From: Anadara kagoshimensis
Lineage: Eukaryota > Mollusca > Bivalvia > Arcoida > Arcidae
Assembly (NCBI GenBank): GCA_021292105.1
Contig: CM037870.1
Span: 64,750,515 to 64,814,514, forward strand
Length of the DNA stretch: 64,000 nt
Reading direction: 5' to 3'
Below, piece after piece: positions 55,816-64,000 of the stretch; the stretch's first letter is position 1, and each line of letters opens with the position of its first letter. The notes below the pieces were generated by a model, which made no database searches, was not told the origin of the DNA, and saw only the letters and a list, made by a program, of their open reading frames with translations. The position numbers and the translations under genes were made by a program.

Positions 55816-56724
55816 AAACCGAAGTCCCGTTTCTCAGTACAATCTAAAGACACAGCTGTTATACTGCTCCGCAGCTAGTTAACCAGTTCACGTCAAAACC
55901 AAAACAAACGAGTATTAATGTAATGATGGATGCATAATTACAAATAAGGCGCCCAAACAAATAAAAATCAAACCCTGTATTCAGAACTCTTAATAGGATG
56001 ACTTTTGTCGCATTTTTCCATATCAATGGCAACGGCTGCCATGTTCAACTTTAAATAAGTTCTACATACAATAGAAAATCTGCAGAGAAATCCAATTACT
56101 TTTTGCCATTGTAAAAGTGACAACAAAATATGATCACTTAGCATAATTTACAAAATGTATCATTTACTCATTTACATGAGATTACATTATTGTAAACATG
56201 TACTTCGTTAACCCTTTTTTCTATCAAATACCAGGTTTCAAAACTTAAAAATATGTTAATTAAATAGTAACACTTATTTCAATCCCAGTATGCATTATAA
56301 GAAAATTTAAACTTGTAATATTAATTTCATTTTAAGTTTTAATTTTATATATAGAAGTAGTACATGAATCCAATTGGTTGAAATTCAAACAATAAGGCAA
56401 AGTTGATTGACATCGCCTATACCCAATATCACAACCTGTTGTTTTGATGAGCTAATGATGTGTTGATTTTAAATTAATCCAAGCATTTATCTATGTAATG
56501 TCATATTGCTAACTAAATGCAGCTACTCTATCGAATTGAATAATAAATCATGCTCCAGGGATAACTGACCATTAGTGTTGCTTATAAAAAAAATTTAGCT
56601 TGAGAGCTTTTGGACATGGATCAGGGATTACTAACGTATCCTTGACAATGAAAATTCATGCTTATTGTTTTAATTCTTAAACAAAATGATAGCAACCATC
56701 CCATGAAGAAAACTATAGTTTGAG
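55816..56724. other. No gene recognised
   Basis: AT-rich intergenic sequence without long frames. Confidence 0.45.
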
Positions 56725-57170
56725 TTAGTACCTAGACCTACCTATCCCCACCCTCCTATTGGAATGACCATATGGGTTTACTTTAGTATTAATCTATTCA
56801 ACTTTTCATAAAGAATAAGAAAATATATATGTTAGGGGTGGGGATCTCAACTGATTAAAAGTTAGTACCCAGCCCCGCCTGTCCCCTCCCTCCCCTGTAT
56901 TTCTGCAGTATCATTCTATTCAACTTTAAAAGCCGAACCGGAAAATATATAGTTTCAGGATGGGGATATCAACCATTTAAAAGTTAGTACCAAGCCCCGC
57001 CCTCCCCACCCTCAATCAGGAATGACCCCATAGGACTTTCTTTAGTATCACTCAATTCAACTTTTCATGTAGAACCAGAAAATATATAGTTTATGGGTGG
57101 GGATCTTAACCGTTTAAAAGTTAGCACACTGCCCCGCCCATCCCCACCCTCCCTGATACCCCCGGGAAAA
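56725..57170. repeat. Four diverged units of about 121-136 bp
   Basis: AAAGTTAGTACCCAGCCCCG or variants start near 56725, 56861, 56982 and 57118. Each is followed by a C-rich stretch, TTCTATTCAACTTTTCAT and GAAAATATATAGTTT...GGGTGGGGAT. Confidence 0.75.
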
Positions 57171-57279
57171 TTTTGTGATACAGACTTGTACATCTTGAGA
57201 CACTGATCATAAATATACATGTATATGGTTTTATAGTACAAAATATAGTATAAATAGCAAAATTTAGCATTGTTGTTTT

Positions 57280-57570
57280 TAAGACCCCGCCCTCCTGCCC
57301 CTCCCCTAATGACCCCATGGGCATTTTACCTCGGCCTCTTGGGAAGGAGATGGGGATCAACCTTCCTGTGAAGTTTGGTTGAGATTGGACCGACGGTCTT
57401 CGAGAAATTGGTTGGACAAGTTCATGGCCGGAAGAAGAAGAAGAAGAGGAAGAATAATAAAAATAATAATACTAATAATAATAATAAGAAGAAACGGTGC
57501 AAAAACAATGTCGCCAAACTTCGTTTGGGCGCCTTAATAAACACGAACATGTCTGTAATCTTTTAATGAC
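57280..57570 (+). repeat. Dispersed repeat with 'GAAGTTTGGTTGAGATTGG' core
   Basis: CCTGTGAAGTTTGGTTGAGA TTGG, then (GAA)n and (AAT)n stretches, and CCAAACTTCGTTTGGGCGCC. This module is widespread in marine invertebrate DNA (from memory). Class not assigned. Confidence 0.45.
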
Positions 57571-58029
57571 ATTGCATTAAGAAATTGGGCAAAATCTTAT
57601 TTTTAGTGATTTATTTAAGAATTATTTTAATTTTGTTGTGTAATGTGTATTTCAAACTGCAAAAAGATATTTTATAGTACCATTTGAAATATAATTTTTA
57701 TTGATGTTTTGGTCTCAGTGTCCGAAAATATTTTTGCCAAAGGACAGCAGTTTTTGTGTCTAAAGAGAGATAAGTTCTGATAACTGTGTCCTTGCTTTTT
57801 GTGTGCCATATAAGTAGGGTATGTCGCCTGTAAGTAACATTTATAAAACCTGTCAAACTTTGTTATAGCTGGCAAACTCTTACCTATCTATAAACTAAAA
57901 TTATCATGTCCTGCAGACATTCGAGTACAAAAAACTGAAATAGGAAGCAATACGCAGACGTACAGAGTTCCGGGCGTCCGTACTGTACATGGGCACTGAC
58001 AGTGGTCTACACCATTCCCTTTTAAAGAG

Positions 58030-58200
58030 TTACCACTACGGTAGCTCAGTCTGTATGCAAGAGGTCGTGAGTTCGAACCCGGCCGTGCCTGGCCAAGGCT
58101 TAAAAAACCAATAGCGACTGTTCTTTCGGTTAGAACTTGGTATTTGGAAATGAGAGTCACGGGGTCCTGCGGAATAGACACCATAAAGAAATTCTTTCGA
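58030..58200 (+). mobile_element. SINE, 3'-truncated
   Basis: Head CCACTACGGTAGCTCAGTCT, B box GAGTTCGAACCC, body CGACTGTTCTTTCGGTTAG and ACGGGGTCCTGCGG. The downstream half is absent. Confidence 0.7.
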
Positions 58201-58708
58201 CTCTGCAACTGTCTTTGTGTTGTGTTGTTCGTCAGTCACTTTGATAAAAAAAATATGCCTACTGTTCTTGATAGTCAATGTGTTTGTACCAGTGAATTAT
58301 GCTTTATTTTCATAGAAAATCAAATAAACTTGAATGATGCTTGATTTTGTTAACTTACTTGTGCCTAGTCGAAACTGGAAGTAGAGTCTTGACTTTTTTT
58401 CGTTATAAAAATTAAAATCTGTATGCGAATCCGAGATTGTCATAAAGTACTTTTGTAGAAACGAAAATGTTGACGCTATGGGATTTTACATGGCGAAAAT
58501 TGCAATATTTGGAAGTGATGTCCTTGGTGACGTTTTACGTCGTATGCCCAACACGATCCGCCATTCATGCTTCAACATAAATCCCCAGAACTCCAAGGTT
58601 TTACCTTGTGTAGAAATATTGTAAGCTAATCACAGATACACATTTCCTGTTACGACTAGGTAAAGTAAATGAACTAAACGTAATTCACTGTCACAAACAC
58701 AACGACCT

Positions 58709-58875
58709 GGGCGCGTTTCACGAAGCATACTCAGCAGGAAAAAGTTCTTTCCAAAGTATAACTTAGGAACAAAATTTTTCCTAAGTCCGTTTCACGAAAC
58801 CGTCCTAAATATAGGAATGTTCCTAACTCTTTCCTAAACTTAGGACAGGTAGATAGTTGACTTAGGACACAACTT
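58709..58875. mobile_element. Non-autonomous repeat with 'GCGCGTTTCACGAAG' start
   Basis: GGCGCGTTTCACGAAGCAT, then CCTAAGTCCGTTTCACGAAA and CTTAGGACAGGTAGATAG. The GGGCCCGTTTCACGAAG type of start is common in animal non-autonomous repeats (from memory). Confidence 0.45.
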
Positions 58876-59224
58876 GACATGGCAACTGTCCATATTTATA
58901 TGTTATGACGACGACATGTTCGACGAAAGCGTGGTTTTTGGGACAAAAGCAACTCACTTAATAATTTTGTTGCCGTAATATTATACTTTTATTAAACACA
59001 AATGTAAGGAGCCAGTAAATACTCACTCAAACGAAATGCACGTATGTCAGTAAGGCACGCTTTGTTCGTAATCACGGGTTATATAAATACACATTTTAGA
59101 CGGGGGTTATATCACAACAATTTATTCTCCATTATAAAAATTCAGATTTTGAAAGAGACCGAGAATTCATTTCAAATATAATTTTAAATGCTTTTATTTT
59201 ATATGTATTTGTTCACCTGCCTAT
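58876..59224. other. No gene recognised
   Basis: AT-rich, no repeat ends seen. Confidence 0.4.
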
Positions 59225-60430
59225 TATGGCAATTTCAATTAATTTCAATTTTATTCGTCAAAACAGCTCAGCCACTCACATTGAGTGGTACATGAGGGCA
59301 TACTATAAAATACATATTTTCAATGACAGGTTGACATTATATACATACAAAGTATAACAATACATGTAATAACATTAGAACTTATTATAACTGTATAATA
59401 AATTTAACTAGTTATAGTATTTACAAAATGTACTATATTAAATAATAATAATAATACATGTAATAATTCAGCAAGCAAACAACTAAGATATCAAAAATAT
59501 AATGGTTGTTACCTTCATGATGATTGAATAAAAGAATTACGAAAATAATTTGTAAATGTGAGACAGAAATATACTAACATTTGAAAGTAATTTAATATTA
59601 CATTGCGAAAGCATTGTACACATTTTATGGACACTTGGGTTTTAAAGAAAATACCTAGGAATATACTTATATCTTTCTGTTTCAAAATGTTAACATATAA
59701 ATAAATAATGAAATTCATCACCAACAGCTTCCATAGATAAAGGACATAGTCTATCTTCTCTTATAACATTACACCAGCGACCAGTTTCTATAGGGAATTT
59801 ATGATTAAAAGTGCGTAGTTTGCATATTGTAATTGCATGTCTATAATTTAATATTAACAGATAATCCTCTAATTTAAATGATTTTTTAAACGAAAAATAA
59901 AAACTACCTTTAGAAGAAACCTGGTTACTAAACCACTCTTGAATAAACATATCTTGCAATATAGATTGAAACAATGTTTTGTATTTACATAAATCAACAG
60001 AATGCTGCATATGCCATAAAAATGTTAAACCAGTACTATTTAAAGATTTTTTGATATGCTGTACCCATAAAGATTTAATACTGCCACTTTCGTGTAAATT
60101 ATATAAAACACTGTAAATACATGATGAAAGGGTAGATTGTGTCTGCACAAGTTTACACCAAAAATTAAACATACGTGTAAGAATTTGTATATATAACGGA
60201 AACCTGCCTAATTCTCCATATACCATAAAATTGGGAGTAGACTTTCTAACTTTAAGTAATCTTTTACAAAACTGAATATGCATGTTTTCAATCAAACTAG
60301 TGTTTTCATAGCCCAAAATTTCAGATGAATATAATAAAATACGAGTGACTAAGGAATCAAACAATTCGAGTTGTACATTAACAGACAAATTTAAATAATT
60401 TACTTTCCCATATAGTGCATACATAGAGGA
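59225..60430 (-). mobile_element. Non-LTR retrotransposon (LINE), 5'-truncated copy 1
   Basis: Contains the coding fragment at 59690-60424 and about 460 bp of downstream sequence. Its 3' end (left in the window) carries the stem-loop CCACTCACATTGAGTGG at about 59271 and an A/T-rich end. It is truncated where a palindromic element begins at 60440. Confidence 0.75.
59690..60424 (-). pseudogene. LINE ORF2 C-terminal fragment, 244 codons
   Basis: The frame aligns along its length with the C-terminal third of the LINE protein at 61755-64000: LLYSSEILGYENTSLIENMH against LHYGCEVWGHHKAADIESVQ, STPNFMVYGELGRFPLYIQ against STPNMMVYRELGRLPMYLQ, IETGRW against IETGRY, and CPLSMEAVGDEFHYLFIC against CVKCKADIEDEYHFILEC. 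It lacks the reverse transcriptase core entirely. The first Cys of the expected CxxC pair is kept but the second is Ser-Met here. The last 50 residues of the family appear in another frame at 59515-59690, so there is a frameshift as well as a 5' truncation. It is a dead copy. Confidence 0.8.
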
Positions 60431-60439
60431 TCATAAGTA

Positions 60440-60567
60440 GACGAGTGGGGGTTTAATGTGAAATTTATTAAACGAGTTTAATAATTAAATATGCCACGAG
60501 CCTTGGCGAGTGGCATGTTTAATTATTGAACGAGTTTAATAAATTTCATATTAAACCCTCACGAGTC
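60440..60567. mobile_element. Near-perfect 128-bp palindrome (foldback element)
   Basis: GACGAGTGGGGGTTTAATGT and AAATTTATTAAACGAGTTTA on the left are mirrored by TAAACCCTCACGAGTC on the right. The two 62-bp arms meet at CACGAGCCTTGGCGAGTG. It abuts the 5' break of LINE copy 1. Confidence 0.8.
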
Positions 60568-61250
60568 TAAGATTCTATATATCACATAACTCAAAATACC
60601 GAGGCATAATGACATGTTCATATTATTTGATGACGATGTCTATCTGGGTCAGACAAATCACCTCCAAATCAACTGCGCAAGTAAGAATATAGTTCTATTT
60701 AGTTAAAGTAAAAGTAAATTAATCACCTAGAAAAAAAGACATAATCAGTATGTAAGTTTAAATCATAATATTTTTCCGAATGCATCAAAATTATTTTTCA
60801 AAGAATCGGAAAGTCTTCAAAAGTCTAAAAATAAACAACAGACTGACACAGTTTTCATATGACGTCATGTAGGCACGACCACTACGTAAAACAGAAGCGT
60901 GATAACTGATTAGGTCACAATCAAGTGATATGACATGGGTACCTGTGTAATACGAAAAATATTACACCGTTTTATTCCATCAATAAACAGGAGGGGTATG
61001 TGAGATATAGCTTTTTGCACCTGAGTTACCAAAATACCAAACACTGTCATACTCCTACAATTACAATTTTAACTAATTCATTGCAATAACAATACATTAT
61101 AAAAATTATATTACCAAGCGTGTTTAAATTGAGTTCAGTCTTCATGAATCTATTTGCCGACAAATTGACATAGTAACCTCAACGGAGGAAGAATTTTTTT
61201 TAGCAAACGTCTTTTTGGACACAAAGCAGTCAAATGAAATTAAATAACCG

Positions 61251-61287
<37 letters not shown>

Positions 61288-61584
61288 AGGCTACACTTGT
61301 GAACATGACAATTTGTTTTTTCAATGTATTATTTCATAAAAAATTCAAAAGTACCACATGACATAAGTATCATTCTTTTACTGTGTGATATGTTTTTAAT
61401 TTCAATATTTAACTATTAACAATTTCACAATATACAGTTTATTCGGCGAAATTAAACGAAATGTTAGCTATACCCTTGGTTCAGTATGAACATGAATGAA
61501 ATATTCCTACATCTCCCCAGTGGAAAAAATTGATTATAAGCATGCATTATAATACAGTGTGAAACGTATGCAAACGTACACATG
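60568..61584. repeat. No gene; (TC)n microsatellite
   Basis: A (CT)n tract of about 28 bp lies at 61256-61283. The rest is AT-rich without recognised features. Confidence 0.6.
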
Positions 61585-64000
61585 TGTATATATATGATAT
61601 TTATTCTCAACAAAAAGCCTTTCGGCTTATATGTAATAATTACAAAGCATAATCAGGTGAATAAAGAAAAAGAAAAAAACATAGTAAATTATATACATTG
61701 GAATCACTCCTAATCAGTTCATAGGAGGACAAGCAAAAATAGCACTGTAACACACTACTTGTCCCGCATGATACCAGCATGGTACAGAAACTTGCCTAAA
61801 TTATTTAAGTCCTTGATATTATTAGTTTGAAGTAACTGGATGAGTTTGTATACGGATGGGTGTTTGTAATAGTATTTTTTGATGTACTTTGTACGCAATG
61901 TTTTGTAAAATTTACACTCTAAGATGAAATGATATTCGTCTTCAATGTCCGCTTTACATTTTACACACACTCTAAGGTCTCTGTCAATTTTAGCATACCT
62001 TCCGGTTTCTATAGATAAATTATGTGAAGATAGTCGTATTCTAGTTATGTAAGTTTTAAATACTATCGGTTTGTCCAAATAGGATTGAATTGCAAATACA
62101 CAATTGTCCACAACATGTTGGTATAGTTGAGCTTTAGAAGACTTTTGAAAAAATGAAAAACAATCCTGTAGAAACATATCCGTAAGTCTTTGCTTATATA
62201 ATATCAGAAAGGATCGAGAGTCACCAACACACTGGTGTTCCCAGGCGTAACCAAATCCAACACAGTAAAGTTCATGTTTTACCCGGGCAGCCCAGTTCAT
62301 ATCGGTCCTAACACTACTATTGGCAATGTCCTTCAATTCAGAGTATATATTGCTTAACACACAGTTGTCAGTATTTAAAAGTTTAATCCAATATTTCATT
62401 ATCCGGATTTTTCTTTGTAAGTACATTGGCAAACGACCGAGTTCTCTATATACCATCATGTTTGGAGTACTGTTTTTCACTTTTAGGACAAATTTACAGA
62501 AGTCCAACTGAACACTCTCGATGTCTGCTGCCTTGTGATGGCCCCATACTTCACATCCATAATGCAAAACACTGGCAACATATGTATCAAAAAGTTGTAA
62601 TAAAGTTTTTGGATTAAATTCAAAGTTCCTCACAGAATGTCTCAGACCAAAAACTGCCTTTCTACCCTGATCAGCAATAACCGATTGCGTAAGTTGAAAC
62701 TTGCCTGTATATTTTATACTTAATCCTAAATAATTAAAACAATCCACCACTTCAATTGGTTTGCCATCATACCACCATGTATCACTCACAGATCCACCAT
62801 GTCGGAAAACCATAATTTTAGTTTTTTCTACGTTTACTTCCAGTTGCCATCTATTTGTATACTCCTTCAGACTCAACAAAAGTTTTTCAAGTTCCATTTT
62901 GGATTCAGCACATAAAACCGTGTCATCTGCATACATTATCAGGAATATGCTTAACAATTTAAGTTCACACGAAGGACAATTATTTTCAATAAAATTGGTT
63001 TCAAAATCATTCACATAAAGACTGAAAAGTACAGGACTGAGAACTTCTCCTTGCATCAATCCTAGGTTACTGTTGAAGAAAACTGAAATGTTACCATCGT
63101 ACTTGACACATGACCTGACATTTGAGTACATAGAACGTAAAATTTGTAAAAACTTTCCAGTGACGCCAAGTTTCGCAAGCTTACACCAAAGAGCTGTTCG
63201 GTTTACGCTATCAAAGGCTCGTCGAAAATCGACGAAACAACAGTACAATTTTTTTTTATTTGAAAGATATTTACAGATCAGCGAATGTAAAGCAAATACT
63301 GCATCAGTACAACTAAAACCTGGTTTAAAACCAAACTGCGCATCTGTAATTATAGAGTTTGTTTCATTCCATTTAAGTAGCCGTTGGTTCAGGACTGAAG
63401 TAAACAGTTTGCCTAAATTGCTTACAAGTGTAATACCCCTATAATTATTAACGTCACTTTCGTTGCCTTTCTTGTGCAGAGGTACTATTACACCTGTCGA
63501 CCAATCAGATGGAAAATGCCCAGATGAAAATATTTTATTAAATAACAATTTCAAAGAAGGCACAAGTTGATTTTGAAATTCAATGAAGTATTCATTTAGT
63601 AAATTATCAATTCCACAACTTTTGTCCCGTTTTAACATTTTGATGGCATCCCTGATTTCATCACTTGAGATACAAGCATCCAGTTCTTCAAACACGGCTG
63701 AATTAGATGAGCACTCATCGGAGTCATACGAATCCATAAACTCTGTAACATGTTCTGTAGTGACTGAATCATGACACATCATTTCCTTAAAATAGTCATA
63801 GAAATTTGATAATGGAATTTTATTAGAATGTTGAGTTTTTTTCTTGAACACTGAATAGAACATTTTCGGATTATTGTATTTTAATTTTTGCAACATATCA
63901 CCCTTTGACCGTCTGTATTCACGCTTTAGGCGCCGTTCAAGTTGTCTGTATTGCTTTTTTGTATGATTAAGCATTCGGTGATTTATGTCTGTGCGCGATT
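61585..64000 (-). mobile_element. Non-LTR retrotransposon (LINE) copy 2, runs off window
   Basis: Holds the long ORF at 61755-64000 and about 170 bp of 3' UTR, with the stem-loop AAGCCTTTCGGCTT at about 61615 close to its 3' end. It has the same orientation as copy 1 but is a diverged family member. No break was seen within the window. Confidence 0.85.
61755..64000 (-). CDS. LINE ORF2: reverse transcriptase with C-terminal Cys/His motif (partial)
   Basis: An uninterrupted frame runs from the window edge to the stop at 61755. The first Met at 63974 is probably internal, because the frame stays open upstream (RTDINHR before it). Seen in order from that Met: a basic N-terminal part (KKQYRQLERRLKREYRR), NNYRGITLVSNLGKLFTSVL, QFGFKPGFSCTDAVFALHSL, FVDFRRAFDSVNR, LMQGEVLSPVLFSLYVNDFE, the catalytic MYADDTVL, and VEKTKIMVF. 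Near the end is CVKCKADIEDEYHFILEC, a CxxC...HxxxxC zinc-binding pattern. These are the blocks of a non-LTR reverse transcriptase. An apurinic-type endonuclease would lie upstream, outside the window. MQGEVLSP departs from the usual RQGxxLSP. The clade looks CR1/L2-like but is not settled. The copy may be recent, since about 748 codons are open. Confidence 0.9.
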   Translation of the reverse strand, partial: SRTDINHRMLNHTKKQYRQLERRLKREYRRSKGDMLQKLKYNNPKMFYSVFKKKTQHSNKIPLSNFYDYFKEMMCHDSVTTEHVTEFMDSYDSDECSSNSAVFEELDACISSDEIRDAIKMLKRDKSCGIDNLLNEYFIEFQNQLVPSLKLLFNKIFSSGHFPSDWSTGVIVPLHKKGNESDVNNYRGITLVSNLGKLFTSVLNQRLLKWNETNSIITDAQFGFKPGFSCTDAVFALHSLICKYLSNKKKLYCCFVDFRRAFDSVNRTALWCKLAKLGVTGKFLQILRSMYSNVRSCVKYDGNISVFFNSNLGLMQGEVLSPVLFSLYVNDFETNFIENNCPSCELKLLSIFLIMYADDTVLCAESKMELEKLLLSLKEYTNRWQLEVNVEKTKIMVFRHGGSVSDTWWYDGKPIEVVDCFNYLGLSIKYTGKFQLTQSVIADQGRKAVFGLRHSVRNFEFNPKTLLQLFDTYVASVLHYGCEVWGHHKAADIESVQLDFCKFVLKVKNSTPNMMVYRELGRLPMYLQRKIRIMKYWIKLLNTDNCVLSNIYSELKDIANSSVRTDMNWAARVKHELYCVGFGYAWEHQCVGDSRSFLILYKQRLTDMFLQDCFSFFQKSSKAQLYQHVVDNCVFAIQSYLDKPIVFKTYITRIRLSSHNLSIETGRYAKIDRDLRVCVKCKADIEDEYHFILECKFYKTLRTKYIKKYYYKHPSVYKLIQLLQTNNIKDLNNLGKFLYHAGIMRDK

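Larger units (their letters stand above)
55289..55980 (+). other. Gene 5 exon 3 (3' UTR), end uncertain
   Basis: The acceptor TTGTTAATTTTCAG ends at 55288. No AATAAA follows closely. The nearest candidates are a weak GATAAA at 55308 and a canonical AATAAA at 55960. If the latter is used, the hairpin at 55474-55565 is part of the 3' UTR. Confidence 0.45.

Noticed and set aside
59690-60424. A 244-codon host gene
   Set aside because: It aligns throughout with the C-terminal part of the LINE protein at 61755-64000.
63073-63444. 123-codon + strand frame
   Set aside because: Antisense shadow of the LINE reverse transcriptase.

Overview
The window looks like AT-rich animal nuclear DNA, most likely from a mollusc and possibly a bivalve. 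That assignment is an inference. The reasons are intron-bearing TATA-box genes, many tRNA-derived SINEs, small inverted-repeat transposons (MITEs), CR1/L2-like LINEs, and a very heavy load of minisatellites. I see no bacterial operons, no CRISPR, no rRNA, and no LTR or capsid-bearing element.

The only convincing host genes are five related genes, all on the + strand, starting at 4500, 23521, 34761, 39015 and 50070. Each encodes a small secreted peptide rich in tryptophan and cysteine. All five share one plan. A TATA box lies 62-69 bp before the ATG. Exon 1 encodes only a signal peptide of 21-23 codons and ends in phase 1. Exon 2 encodes the whole mature peptide, and exon 3 is 3' untranslated (in gene 1 it supplies the stop). 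Genes 3-5 share the framework C-X-C-X6-C-X11-C-X2-3-C-X5-6-C-C-C. Genes 1 and 2 share an N-terminal C-X-C-F and a C-terminal CPWGW...WCxWRQxRCC. I do not recognise the family. Secreted, mostly cationic, disulphide-rich peptides in a tandem cluster suggest defence or other effector peptides, but no function is shown by the sequence.

Layout: 1-4.4 kb holds SINEs, MITEs and an IS630/Tc1-mariner-like transposase relic. 4.4-9.2 kb is gene 1, with a 47-bp array of about 40 copies in intron 1. 9.3-14.9 kb is repeats, including a 22-bp GA-rich array and foldback elements. 14.9-18.9 kb is a probable non-autonomous DNA transposon with long inverted ends. 18.9-23.4 kb holds a (CCAA)-type array, a 51-bp array and MITEs. 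23.4-27.0 kb is gene 2. 27-34.5 kb contains a 77-bp array. 34.7-36.3 kb is gene 3. 37.8-38.7 kb is a second transposase relic. 38.9-42.8 kb is gene 4, with three-part minisatellite and SINE content in intron 2. 43-49.4 kb holds nested SINE/MITE insertions, a 53-bp array and a 108-bp array. 50.0-55.4 kb (possibly to 56.0 kb) is gene 5. 55.4-59.2 kb is repeats. 59.2-64.0 kb contains two LINE copies on the - strand.

A recurring theme is that the tandem arrays grow from recognisable seeds: MITE ends (47, 53, 51 and 108 bp arrays), a SINE tail (CCAA array), and apparently the exon-2 splice donors of genes 4 and 5. All coordinates, splice sites and copy numbers were read by eye. No alignment or database search was run.
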